A stretch of DNA of 14,251 nt from JBBCJM01 sp037190175 (GCA_037190175.1 JBBCJM010000205.1:1-14251), one strand, 5' to 3'. Positions 5,652 to 13,320 are shown, counted from the stretch's first letter. Notes: a model not told the origin generated them from the sequence alone. Program-made: numbers and translations.

Positions 5652-5673
5652 ATGTATCTCATTCGAGATACAT
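5652..5673. promoter_or_regulatory. Toxin-antitoxin operator palindrome
   Basis: Perfect 9-bp inverted arms ATGTATCTC (5652-5660) and GAGATACAT (5665-5673) around ATTC. The site is AT-rich against a very GC-rich background and lies just before the antitoxin start, where an RHH antitoxin would bind. It probably overlaps the -10 of the pair's promoter (minus-strand ATGTATCTC). The divergent glycosyltransferase gene begins 89 bases away and might be affected too. Confidence 0.8.
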
Positions 5674-5762
5674 CTTCCAGCCTGCGCGTGCGGCGTTGCG
5701 CTGCGGGCCATTGCGCCGCATGATCCGCGGCCGGGGCCCCTGGGGGGCCGAAAGGGGGCGCC

Positions 5763-7001
5763 TTGGAACCTGCTGCCGAACGCCGTGCCATCGTGCTGGG
5801 GGTCACCGCCGACCACGGCTTTGCCGCGGGGGCGCTGCTGGCGGGGCTCGCCGCGCACGAGCCCGGGCTGCAGGCCACCGCCATCGTCTATCACGACGGG
5901 CTGCCCGAGGCCGACCGCGCCGCGCTGGCCGCGCTCTGGCCCGGGATGCGGTTCCGCGACTGGGGGCGCGAACAGGCGCTGGCGCGGCTGGGGCTCGACG
6001 CCGCGGCGGGCCGGCTGGAGGAGGTGCTGGCGCGGTTCAGCCCGCTGGTGCTGGCCAAGCTGGAGCTGCCTGACCTGCTGGACGAGTTCGACCGCTGCCT
6101 GTGGCTCGACGCCGACCTGCTGGTGCGGCGGCCGGCGCCGGGGCTGTGGGACTTCGATGCCCTCGCCTGGCGGCCGCTGGCCGAGGGCGCCTTCCGCCGG
6201 CGGGACAAGGTGCTGGCCGCCTGCGCCCACCTGACCCGCGATCCGGCCACGCCCCTGCCCAACGGCGGGGTGGTCGGGGTGGCGCGGGCCCTGCGGGAGA
6301 CCCACGGCTGCACTTCGGCCGATCTCTTCGACCTCGCCCGCTTCCTGATCGAGCGCACCGATACCCGCACGCCGGACGAGCTGGCCTTCTATCTGCTGGC
6401 CGCCTCTCGCTCGCTGCCCGTCACCGCGCTGCCCATGGCGCTGAACCATCCGGTCACCGCGCCGGGCACCGCGGGGGCGGCGATCCTGCACGCGATCGGG
6501 CCGCACAAGTTCTGGAACGCCACGCCGCTGATCCAGCTTTACCCCGACTGGGCCGCGCATCACGCCGCCTGGGTCGCGGCGGGGGGCACGCCGCATGGCG
6601 CGCCGATCCTGCTGGCCGAGGTGCATTCGCTGGAGCCCGCCGAGGTGCTGCGCGCGGCGCAGTTGCGCTCGACCTGGCTGGCGGTCTACGACCGGCTGCG
6701 GCCCGACCTGCCGGCGGGCGTGCAGGTGGACCCGCGGCTGGACGGTCGGCAGATGCGGATCACCTTCGCCGGGCTGCCCGAGGCGCAGCACCTGCGGCTG
6801 GGGCTGCTGGCCAACCCGCGCCGGCTGGTGCTGGAGTTGCACCTGCACGGCCGCGACCGCCGCGCGGCGACCGAGGCGTTGCGCCAGTCCGTGCCCGGCC
6901 TGCGCGAGGGCGAGGGCGATCCGCCGCCCCTGTCGGTGCCGCTGGACGCGATGGCCGGGGCGCTGGCCACGGTGGCCGCGGTGCTGGAGGGGCGGGAATA
7001 G
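5763..7001 (+). CDS. Glycosyltransferase family 8 protein with C-terminal extension
   Basis: A 412-residue predicted retaining glycosyltransferase, probably cytosolic. Residues 9-270 match the GT8 pattern: a Rossmann-like start (AIVLGVTADHGFAAGALLAGL, 9-29), FSPLVLAKLELPDLL (92-106), the metal-binding DAD in CLWLDADLL (112-120), PNGGVVGV (166-173) in place of the usual FNSGV, and the metal/phosphate motif HAIGPHKFW (243-251). Residues 285-412 are extra and unassigned, with a beta-rich part (MRITFAGLPEAQHLRLGLL, 331-349). Donor and acceptor are unknown; nearby exopolysaccharide genes suggest polysaccharide decoration. The start is a TTG with AGGGGG upstream; no ATG is available in the right place, and a GTG at 5793 would remove the first strand. 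It is divergent from the toxin-antitoxin pair. Confidence 0.85.
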   Translation: MEPAAERRAIVLGVTADHGFAAGALLAGLAAHEPGLQATAIVYHDGLPEADRAALAALWPGMRFRDWGREQALARLGLDAAAGRLEEVLARFSPLVLAKLELPDLLDEFDRCLWLDADLLVRRPAPGLWDFDALAWRPLAEGAFRRRDKVLAACAHLTRDPATPLPNGGVVGVARALRETHGCTSADLFDLARFLIERTDTRTPDELAFYLLAASRSLPVTALPMALNHPVTAPGTAGAAILHAIGPHKFWNATPLIQLYPDWAAHHAAWVAAGGTPHGAPILLAEVHSLEPAEVLRAAQLRSTWLAVYDRLRPDLPAGVQVDPRLDGRQMRITFAGLPEAQHLRLGLLANPRRLVLELHLHGRDRRAATEALRQSVPGLREGEGDPPPLSVPLDAMAGALATVAAVLEGRE

Positions 7002-7005
7002 GCCC

Positions 7006-7764
7006 TCAGGCCACGTCGCGCGCCAGGAGCTGCCCGCCCGGGCCGGCCTTCACCTCGAAGCGGCTGATCTTCTTGACCAGATCCGACAGCTTGGCCGAGC
7101 CATAGGTGCGGGTGTCGAAATCGGGGTTGGCCTGGGTGATGAACTGGCCGATCTGGCCCAGCGAATACCACTCGCCCTCGGGGTCGATCGCCCGCATCGC
7201 GGCGACGATCAGCGGGATGGCCTTGGCCGGGGGCTCCTTCACCGCCGGGCGGGCGACCTCGGGCGCGGGGTCGGCGGCGGCGGCGGCGGGACGGGCGGCG
7301 GCCACCGCGGGCTCGGCCTCCCGCGCGGTCAGGTTCTCGACATAGATGAACCGCTTGCAGGCCATGCGGAAGGCCTCGGGCGTCTTCTTCTCGCCGATGC
7401 CGTAGACATCCAGCCCCTGTTCGCGGATCCGCGCCGCCAGCCGGGTGAAGTCGCTGTCCGACGAGACCAGCACGAAGGCGTCGAAGAGCCCCGAATGCAG
7501 GAAGTCCATCGCGGCGATGACAAGCCCGATGTCCGAGGCGTTCTTGCCGCGGGTGTTCGAGAACTGCTGGTCGGCCACCAGGCCCAGCGCCGCCACCTTG
7601 CGCGCCCAGGCGTTCAGCCGGATCGCCGACCAGTCGCCGTAGATCCGGCGCACCGAGGCCTCGCCCAGCGCCGCGATCTCCTCGAAGATCGCCTCGGCAT
7701 AGCCGGCGGGGATGTTGTCGGCGTCGATCAGGACGCAGAGGCGGGGGGCACGGTCGACTGGCAT
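7006..7764 (-). CDS. NYN domain (LabA/DUF88-like) protein with C-terminal OST-HTH/LOTUS domain
   Basis: A 252-residue protein. Residues 8-145 form the PIN-like NYN nuclease domain: LCVLIDADNIPAGY (9-22) with D14, D16 and N17, KNASDIGLVIAAMDFLHS (74-91) with D78, and VLVSSDSDFTRLA (98-110) with D103 and D105, all of the acidic residues expected for metal-dependent RNA cleavage. A Pro/Ala-rich linker (150-180) leads to a C-terminal OST-HTH/LOTUS module (183-250, IPLIVAAMRAI, LGQIGQFI, KLSDLVKKISRFEV), a putative RNA-binding domain. A role in RNA turnover is inferred from the family. ATG at 7764 with GGGAGA 4 bases upstream; a longer in-frame start at 7884 lacks support. Its 3' end is convergent with the glycosyltransferase, only 4 bases apart. 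Confidence 0.92.
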   Translation of the reverse strand: MPVDRAPRLCVLIDADNIPAGYAEAIFEEIAALGEASVRRIYGDWSAIRLNAWARKVAALGLVADQQFSNTRGKNASDIGLVIAAMDFLHSGLFDAFVLVSSDSDFTRLAARIREQGLDVYGIGEKKTPEAFRMACKRFIYVENLTAREAEPAVAAARPAAAAADPAPEVARPAVKEPPAKAIPLIVAAMRAIDPEGEWYSLGQIGQFITQANPDFDTRTYGSAKLSDLVKKISRFEVKAGPGGQLLARDVA

Positions 7765-8009
7765 GGGATCTCCCTTTCCGCCTTGATGCCCGAGCGGGGG
7801 CGGAATGGAAAGGGCGCGGTGCGCGCCGGCCCCGCCGCCGCCGCGCGGGAATCGGCCGATCCCTGGCCCGCCGATGCAGGCCAAGGTTGTGCGATGCCGC
7901 GGTTGCCGGTTAGGCTCGAACGGCGTTTGCGGGTGCGGCGCACAGACCGGGGTCAGCCCGGCTTGGGTACGGGGGTACAGTGCCGGTGGTTTTCCGGCCG
8001 GGTGGGGGC
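7765..8009. other. Divergent intergenic region, NYN gene / dehydratase gene
   Basis: This 245-base gap is the longest in the window. Besides the leader hairpin at 7772-7814 it holds GTAC-GGGG-GTAC (7967-7978) just before the dehydratase gene and possible weak promoter elements on both strands that I cannot assign with confidence. No small gene with a good ribosome site was found in it. Confidence 0.5.
7772..7814 (-). promoter_or_regulatory. Hairpin in the 5' leader of the NYN-LOTUS gene
   Basis: In the minus-strand transcript CCCTTT (7814-7809) can pair with AAAGGG (7777-7772), and CCGCC (7803-7799) with GGCGG (7782-7778): 11 pairs with one 5-base bulge. An alternative is an uninterrupted 8-pair stem, CCCTTTCC with GGAAAGGG. 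The 3' arm contains the first part of the Shine-Dalgarno run GGGAGA, so folding would hide it. This is either a translation control element or chance complementarity; it applies only if transcription starts upstream of 7814. Confidence 0.45.
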
Positions 8010-9953
8010 ATGATCGTTCGGTTCCGGTCGGGTCTCTTCTGGATCGTCGAGCGCATGTCGCGCCGGCAGAAACACCTCGTGCTGCTGGCCATCGACGCGG
8101 GCACGGCGCCCGTGGCCCTGCTGGCCGCGGTGCTGGCGGTCTATGGCCCCGGCGCCTTCTGGCCCTTCGCCGGACGGATGGCGGCGCAGCTCCCGCTCGT
8201 GACGGGGCTGGCGCTGGCGACCTCGCTGGTGCTGGGGATGCACCGGATCCAGCTCAAGGCCTATGAGACCAAGGCGGTGCTGCGCACGGCGCTGGCCGCG
8301 GGGGTGGTCACGCTGGGGCTGGCGCTGTCGCTCTCGCGGCTGGGGCCCTGGCTGCCGACCACCGGCATCATCCTCTTCGCCCTGATCTACTTCCTCGGCA
8401 CCGTGGCGATGCGGACCCTGCTGCTGCACGTGCTGGTCTGGGTGCTGAACCTCGGCCAGCCCCTGCGCCGGGTGGTGATCTACGGGGCCGGCAACACCGG
8501 GGTGCAGCTGGCCGCGGCGCTGCGCGCGCATCAGAGCATCTCGCCCGTCGCCTTCGTGGACGACAACGAGGCGATCCACGGCATGACGGTGGCCGGGCTG
8601 CGGGTGCATTCGCCCGACCGGCTGGAACTGCTCGCCCGGCGCTACGAGGTGGACCGGGTGATCCTGGCCATGCCCTCGGCCGCCGCGCCGCGGCTGGCGC
8701 AGATCGCCCGGCGGGTCGAGGCGGCGGGGCTGGACGTGATGTCGGTGCCCTCGTTTGCACAGCTGGTGGGCGAGGAGGTGCTGGTCGATTCGCTCGCCCC
8801 CGTCACGCCCGGCCGGTTCCTGAACCGCCGGCAGGTCGATGCCGCGCTGGCCCCGGCGGCCGAGGCCTATGCCGGCCGCTCGGTGCTGGTCAGCGGGGCG
8901 GGCGGCTCGGTGGGCTCGGAACTGTGCCGGCAGCTGATCGCCTTCCGCCCGCGGCGGCTGGTGCTGTTCGAGGTCAGCGAGATCGCGCTCTACACCATCG
9001 ACCGCGAACTGGCCGGCCTGGCCGAGGCCGCGGGGACCGAGATCGTGCCGGTGCTGGGCTCGACCACCGACGCGCGGATGGCGCGCGCGGTGATGCGCGA
9101 CCACGCGGTCGAGGTGGTGCTGCACGCCGCGGCCTACAAGCACGTCCCGCTGGTCGAGGCCAATCCCATCGCGGGCGTGGCCAACAACGTGCTGGGCACC
9201 CGCACGCTGGGCGATGCGGCCAACGAGGCCGGGGTGGGCCGCTTCGTGCTGGTCTCCACCGACAAGGCGGTGCGGCCGACCAACGTCATGGGCGCTTCCA
9301 AGCGGCTGGCCGAACTGGTGATCCAGGATCTGGCCAAACGCTCGACCGGCTGCGTGTTCTCGATGGTGCGCTTCGGCAACGTGCTGGGCTCCTCGGGCTC
9401 GGTGGTGCCGCTGTTCAAGGAGCAGATCGCCCGCGGCGGGCCGGTGACCCTGACGCATGAGGACGTGACGCGCTATTTCATGACCATCGCCGAGGCGGCG
9501 CGGCTGGTGCTGCTGGCCGGATCCTACTCCGACCCCGGGCATTCGCGCGGCGGCGACGTCTATGTGCTGGACATGGGCCAGCCGGTGCGGATCCGCGACC
9601 TGGCCGTGCAGATGATCGAGGCCGCCGGGCTGCGGGTGAAGGACGAGGAGTCGCCGGACGGCGACATCGAGATCGTGGTCGTCGGCCTGCGCCCGGGCGA
9701 GAAGCTGCACGAGGAACTGCTGGTGGGGCAGGGGGGCCTGCTGACGACCCCGCATCCGAAGATCCTGCGCGCCGAGGAGGTCAGCCTGTCCGAGCTGGAG
9801 GTCGCCGCGGCGCTGCGGGGGATCCGTTCGGCGGTGGCCGGCGGCGACGCCGCGGCGGTGCGCGAGATCCTGGCCGACTGCCTGCACCGCACGGGCGGGG
9901 GAGGGGCCCCGATGCCCCGCATCCTGCCCGATACGGTGGCCGCGCTGCCATAG
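8010..9953 (+). CDS. Membrane-anchored nucleotide-sugar 4,6-dehydratase (FlaA1/CapD/WbpM type)
   Basis: A 647-residue polysaccharide biosynthesis enzyme. The N-terminus carries four transmembrane segments (about 22-45, 58-77, 93-110, 118-142). A first Rossmann-like domain follows (YGAGNTG, 158-164). The catalytic short-chain dehydrogenase-type domain begins at about 289 with the NAD(P) loop SGAGGSVGSELCRQ (295-308), then HAAAYKHVPLVE (372-383), STDKAVRPTNVMGASKRLAE (416-435) and VRFGNVLGSSGSV. In the catalytic Ser-x-Lys region Met (M427) replaces the usual Tyr, with K431 kept, as in WbpM-class UDP-GlcNAc 4,6-dehydratases. It should make UDP-4-keto-6-deoxy sugars at the inner membrane. ATG at 8010 with GGTGGGGG upstream is preferred to a GTG at 7980. 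It lies 98 bases before yjbH, suggesting joint work in exopolysaccharide synthesis. Confidence 0.93.
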   Translation: MIVRFRSGLFWIVERMSRRQKHLVLLAIDAGTAPVALLAAVLAVYGPGAFWPFAGRMAAQLPLVTGLALATSLVLGMHRIQLKAYETKAVLRTALAAGVVTLGLALSLSRLGPWLPTTGIILFALIYFLGTVAMRTLLLHVLVWVLNLGQPLRRVVIYGAGNTGVQLAAALRAHQSISPVAFVDDNEAIHGMTVAGLRVHSPDRLELLARRYEVDRVILAMPSAAAPRLAQIARRVEAAGLDVMSVPSFAQLVGEEVLVDSLAPVTPGRFLNRRQVDAALAPAAEAYAGRSVLVSGAGGSVGSELCRQLIAFRPRRLVLFEVSEIALYTIDRELAGLAEAAGTEIVPVLGSTTDARMARAVMRDHAVEVVLHAAAYKHVPLVEANPIAGVANNVLGTRTLGDAANEAGVGRFVLVSTDKAVRPTNVMGASKRLAELVIQDLAKRSTGCVFSMVRFGNVLGSSGSVVPLFKEQIARGGPVTLTHEDVTRYFMTIAEAARLVLLAGSYSDPGHSRGGDVYVLDMGQPVRIRDLAVQMIEAAGLRVKDEESPDGDIEIVVVGLRPGEKLHEELLVGQGGLLTTPHPKILRAEEVSLSELEVAAALRGIRSAVAGGDAAAVREILADCLHRTGGGGAPMPRILPDTVAALP

Positions 9954-9990
9954 GCCCCCGGGCATTCGGCACCCGCGCGGCCGGTCGTGG

Positions 9991-10018
9991 TTGCGGGCGC
10001 CCCGGGGTCCTGTTTAGC
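9991..10018 (+). promoter_or_regulatory. Candidate yjbH-yjbF promoter
   Basis: TTGCGG (9991-9996) and TTTAGC (10013-10018) at 16-bp spacing lie 34 bases before the yjbH ATG. The block shares TTGCGGGCGCC, GGGGTC and GTTTAG in the same order with the region before mbfA. No ICE palindrome is present here. Tentative. Confidence 0.35.
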
Positions 10019-10051
10019 TGCACCCGACGACCCGCCGAAGAGGTTCGCATA

Positions 10052-12283
10052 ATGAGCAGTCCCGCCCCACCTCCCCCCACTGTCCGCTGGCGCGTGGCAG
10101 GGCTGGCGGGTGGCCTGGTGCTGGCGGTGGCGGTGCCGGGGGTGCTGGCGCAGACGACCGAGCTGGGCTTCGGCCCCTCGCTGAACCACTACGGCGCCGC
10201 CGGGCTGATCGACATGCCCTCGGGCGAGGCGATGCCGGACGGGCTTTTGTCGATCTCGACCGCGCATTTCGGCCCGGTCAGCCGCACCACGCTGTCGTTC
10301 CAGATCACCCCGCGGATCGGGGGCTCGTTCCGCTTCCTGGGCGTGCGGGACTGGAACAGCACGATGTGCCCGCCCGACTGCGACGGGGCCAACCAGTTCG
10401 ACACCTATTACGACCGCAGCTTCGACCTGCGGTTCCAGGTGACGCAGGAGGGCCGCTACATGCCCGCGGTCACCGTGGGCCTGCAGGACCTGGCGGGCAC
10501 CGGCCTGCTGGCGGGGGAGTACGTGGCGGCGACCAAGCACCTGACCCCCGACCTCAAGGCCACGCTGGGCCTGGGCTGGGGGCGGCTGGGCAGCCACGGG
10601 GGGATCGGCTCGCCCTTCGGGGATCGGCCGCCCATCGACATCGGCTTCGGCGGCAGGTTCAACGCGGACACCTGGTTCCGCGGCCCGACCGCGCCCTTCG
10701 CGGGGCTGGAATGGCGGGTGAACGAGCACTGGACGGCCAAGGCCGAATATTCCTCGGACGCCTATGACGAGGAGGCCGGCCTGCGCGGCACCTTCGACCG
10801 GAAGAGCCCGGTGAACCTGGGGCTGGAATACCAGCGCGGCCCGGGGATGCGGCTGGGCGCCTATTACATGTACGGCTCCACCGTGGGCATTGCCGGGCAT
10901 TTCCTGCTGAACCCCAAGGTGCGCCCCTCGGGCGGGATCGACGAACACGGGCCGCTGCCGGTCCAGCCGCGCGGCTCGGCCACCGCTCTCGGCTGGTCCA
11001 CCGCCTGGACCGCGCAGGCCGACGGGCGGGCGATCCTGGTCAAGAACATGTCCGGCGCGCTGGAGGCGGACGGGATCCGCATCGAGGGCTTCGCCACCGA
11101 CGGCCGCCGGGCCGAGCTGCGCATCCGCAACCCCAGCATCGACGCCGGGCCGCAGGCCATCGGGCGGACGGCCCGGGTCATGGCCGCGGCGCTGCCGCCT
11201 TCGGTCGAGGTCTTCGACATCGTGCCGGTGGTGGACGGGATGGCGCTGTCGCGCGTCACCATCCGCCGCGCGGATCTGGAGGCGCTGGAATTCGCCCCCG
11301 ACGGCGGCGCCGCGCTGCGCGCCCGCACCGCCATCGCCGGGGTGGAGGGCCGGCCCGAGGGGATGCTGCGCGACCCCGAGCTCTATCCCGCCTTCGCCTG
11401 GTCGCTCGCGCCCCATGTCCGCTTCCGCCTTTTCGACCAGAACGATCCGGCCAAGCTGGACCTCGGCCTGCGCGGCACTGCGCGCTGGGAACTGGCGCCG
11501 GGGCTGACGCTTTCGGCCGCGGTGACGCAGAAGGTGGCCGGCAACCTCGACCAGCGCCCCCCGCTGCCCGACCGCCGCCGGCTGCATCCCGTGCGTTCGG
11601 CGGTCTACTGGTACGACGCCGAGGGCACCACCGCCATCGAGACGCTGGCCCTGCACTGGAACGCCAAGATCTCGCGCGACCTCTACGGCCGGGCCTCGGC
11701 GGGCTATCTGGAACGGATGTTCGGCGGGGTCTCGGCCGAGGTGCTGTGGAAGCCGGTAGACAGCCGGCTGGCCATCGGGGCGGAACTGGCCTACGTGGCC
11801 CAGCGCGCGCCGGACGGGGGGCTGAGCTTCCGCCTGCCGGCGGAGATCTACGAGACCGACAACTACACCGGCGGCGGGCCCGACAGCTATCGCGTGGCCA
11901 CCGGCTATGTCAGCGTCTATTACGAACTGCCGCAGGGCTTCCACGTCCAGCTCGACGTGGGGCGCTATCTGGCGGGCGACGTGGGGGCCACCGTCTCGAT
12001 CGACCGCGAATTCGCCAACGGCTGGCGGGTGGGGGCCTTCGCCACCAAGACCAACGTCAGCGCGCAGGATTTCGGCTCGGGCTCCTTCGACAAGGGGGTG
12101 CGGGTCGAGATCCCCTTCGCCTGGGTGCTGGGCAAGCCCACGCGCAAGACCTCGACCACCACCTTCCGCCCCTTCCTGCGCGACGGCGGTGCGCGGCTGG
12201 AGGTCGAGGGGCGGCTTTACGACCGGCTGCGCGACTGGCACGAGCCCGGCCTGGACGCCCAGTGGGGGAGGTTCTGGAAATGA
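10052..12283 (+). CDS. yjbH: YjbH-family outer-membrane exopolysaccharide protein
   Basis: A 743-residue exported protein of the YjbH/GfcD family. It starts with a Pro-rich N-region and a signal peptide (hydrophobic 15-30, cleavage likely after A33 in GVLA-QTT). The mature start has the family hallmark NHYGAAGLIDMPSGEAMPDG (45-64), followed by GPVSRTTLSFQITPRIGGSFRF (74-95) and alternating aromatic and polar strands to the end, consistent with a beta-barrel (the last residues are WGRFWK). C106 and C110 are close together. Known relatives belong to yjbEFGH and group-4-capsule gfc operons and act in exopolysaccharide secretion. ATG with GAAGAGG about 8 bases upstream. Its TGA overlaps the ATG of yjbF (ATGA), so the two are translationally coupled. 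Confidence 0.92.
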   Translation: MSSPAPPPPTVRWRVAGLAGGLVLAVAVPGVLAQTTELGFGPSLNHYGAAGLIDMPSGEAMPDGLLSISTAHFGPVSRTTLSFQITPRIGGSFRFLGVRDWNSTMCPPDCDGANQFDTYYDRSFDLRFQVTQEGRYMPAVTVGLQDLAGTGLLAGEYVAATKHLTPDLKATLGLGWGRLGSHGGIGSPFGDRPPIDIGFGGRFNADTWFRGPTAPFAGLEWRVNEHWTAKAEYSSDAYDEEAGLRGTFDRKSPVNLGLEYQRGPGMRLGAYYMYGSTVGIAGHFLLNPKVRPSGGIDEHGPLPVQPRGSATALGWSTAWTAQADGRAILVKNMSGALEADGIRIEGFATDGRRAELRIRNPSIDAGPQAIGRTARVMAAALPPSVEVFDIVPVVDGMALSRVTIRRADLEALEFAPDGGAALRARTAIAGVEGRPEGMLRDPELYPAFAWSLAPHVRFRLFDQNDPAKLDLGLRGTARWELAPGLTLSAAVTQKVAGNLDQRPPLPDRRRLHPVRSAVYWYDAEGTTAIETLALHWNAKISRDLYGRASAGYLERMFGGVSAEVLWKPVDSRLAIGAELAYVAQRAPDGGLSFRLPAEIYETDNYTGGGPDSYRVATGYVSVYYELPQGFHVQLDVGRYLAGDVGATVSIDREFANGWRVGAFATKTNVSAQDFGSGSFDKGVRVEIPFAWVLGKPTRKTSTTTFRPFLRDGGARLEVEGRLYDRLRDWHEPGLDAQWGRFWK

Positions 12284-12942
12284 CCCGCATCGCCCCGCTG
12301 CTGGCGGCGCTGGCCCTGCTGGCCGGCTGCGGCACCGATACCGATGCGATCCAGGGCACCCGCACCCTGCAGGCCGTGGTGCGCCAGGCGGTGCCGGGCC
12401 GGCCCGCGGCCCCCGCCGCGCCGCCGGGCACGGTGCCGGGCCTGACCCGCGCGGCGGTCGAGGCGGTGCCCAACCCGCTGATGCTGGTCACCATCGAGGC
12501 GCGCGGCGCCACCGGCGTGGTGGCGCCCGCCGGGCGCAACGGCGGGGTCGAGACCTGGGCCTCGGCCGACGGCAAGACGCTGGCGCTGCGCGACGGGATG
12601 CTGGTGGCCACCCGCGGCTTCGGCCCCGACCTGATCTCGGCCGCCACCCCCTCGGCGGCGCAGGTGGCCGCGGGGGGCAGCTGGACCCGGCTCTACGTCA
12701 CCCTGGACGGCGAGGACCGCACGGTGCCCGCCCGCCACGCCTGCACCGCCGCCCCGGCCGGAGCCGAGCGGCTGGTGATCGTGGAGCGCGCCTACGACAC
12801 CCGCCGGATGCGCGAGACCTGCACCGGCCCGGGCGGGGCCAGCATCGTCAACGACTTCTGGTTCGATGCCGGCGGCGTCCTGCGCCAGTCCCGGCAATGG
12901 ACCGGCGGGCCCGGCGGATATGTGGCAATCCGGCGCCTGTAG
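12280..12942 (+). CDS. yjbF: YjbF-family exopolysaccharide lipoprotein
   Basis: A 220-residue lipoprotein of the YjbF/GfcB family. The signal sequence ends in the lipobox LLAGC, with the lipidated cysteine at C17 (no Asp at +2, so the outer membrane is expected). After a Pro/Ala-rich linker (residues 38-52) come the family features NPLMLVTIEARGATGVV, the ETWASADGKTLALRDGMLVATRGFG region and GPDLISA. Two further cysteines near the C-terminus (in HACTAAP and ETCTGPG) may form a disulfide. The start ATG overlaps the yjbH stop (ATGA), with GGAGG 8 bases upstream at 12267-12271. It should work with YjbH at the outer membrane. E. coli places yjbF before yjbH; here the order is reversed and no yjbG lies between them. 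Confidence 0.92.
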   Translation: MTRIAPLLAALALLAGCGTDTDAIQGTRTLQAVVRQAVPGRPAAPAAPPGTVPGLTRAAVEAVPNPLMLVTIEARGATGVVAPAGRNGGVETWASADGKTLALRDGMLVATRGFGPDLISAATPSAAQVAAGGSWTRLYVTLDGEDRTVPARHACTAAPAGAERLVIVERAYDTRRMRETCTGPGGASIVNDFWFDAGGVLRQSRQWTGGPGGYVAIRRL

Positions 12943-13037
12943 CGGCCCCGCCCCGCAATCCCGCCGGGAATAATGCTTTTCCGCTTCCCCCGGCTGTGCT
13001 ACCGCAGGATGTATCGGTATTTGCCTGGAGGTCCCCC

Positions 13038-13277
13038 ATGACCCGACTTGCAGTTCTCGCCTCCGCCGCCCTGCTGGCGGCCCCCTCGCTGGCCCTGGCC
13101 GGCGGCGCCAACGAGGTCATCGACGAGGGCGAGCCCATCGTGATCACCGAGAGCCCCGGAACCTCCTTCAGCCTGCCGCTGCATCCGGGCAGCCTGGGCG
13201 GCGGCGGCGGCGCGGTGGTGGCCATCGGCGCGGCGGCCCTGCTGGCGGCCGCGGTGGCCAACTCGGGCAGCCACTGA
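13038..13277 (+). CDS. Small exported Gly/Ala-rich protein, YjbE-like by position
   Basis: A 79-residue protein with a clear signal peptide (MTRLAVLASAALLAAPSLALA, cleavage after A21). The mature part has an acidic start (NEVIDEGEPIVITESPGTSF), a five-glycine run (54-58) and an Ala-rich hydrophobic segment (59-73) that could enter a membrane. E. coli YjbE, in the same operon as YjbF and YjbH, is a similarly small exported Ala/Gly-rich protein, so an analogous role is plausible; the similarity is compositional, not proven homology. ATG with an excellent GGAGG 7 bases upstream. It lies 95 bases after yjbF and may have its own promoter, although none is convincing. A strong terminator follows. 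Confidence 0.85.
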   Translation: MTRLAVLASAALLAAPSLALAGGANEVIDEGEPIVITESPGTSFSLPLHPGSLGGGGGAVVAIGAAALLAAAVANSGSH

Positions 13278-13294
13278 CCCCTGTGACGGCCCAG

Positions 13295-13309
13295 CCGGCA
13301 GATTGCCGG
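13295..13309 (+). other. Small hairpin before the terminator
   Basis: CCGGCA (13295-13300) and TGCCGG (13304-13309) form a perfect 6-bp stem with a GAT loop. There is no T-run after it. It may protect the transcript 3' end or act with the terminator at 13321-13347. Confidence 0.45.
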
Positions 13310-13320
13310 GACCGGCGTGA

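Noticed and set aside
5735..5749. GGCCCC/GGGGCC hairpin before the glycosyltransferase gene
   Set aside because: A six-pair pure-GC stem is expected often at this base composition; it has no T-run and no link to a gene end.
5238..6848. Open frame of about 536 codons on the minus strand across the glycosyltransferase and toxin-antitoxin region
   Set aside because: It spans several real genes in a different frame and has shadow-like composition.
7001..7012. GGCC-CTCA-GGCC between the convergent glycosyltransferase and NYN genes as a terminator
   Set aside because: The stem has only four pairs, lies partly in coding sequence and has no T-run on either strand.
7765..7884. Upstream extension of the NYN gene to 7884
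   Set aside because: The extra 40 residues are low-complexity, and the ATG at 7764 has its own good ribosome site just before the conserved NYN start.
7953..9965. Open frame of about 670 codons on the minus strand opposite the dehydratase gene
   Set aside because: Its composition (His/Gln/Arg-rich) is that of an antisense shadow; the plus-strand reading has all the motifs of the FlaA1/CapD family.
9560..12241. Very long open frame (about 893 codons) on the minus strand opposite yjbH
   Set aside because: The predicted protein is rich in Arg, Gly, Pro, His and Gln without any domain pattern, and it lies antisense to well-supported genes. GC-rich DNA gives such long mirror frames by lack of stop codons.
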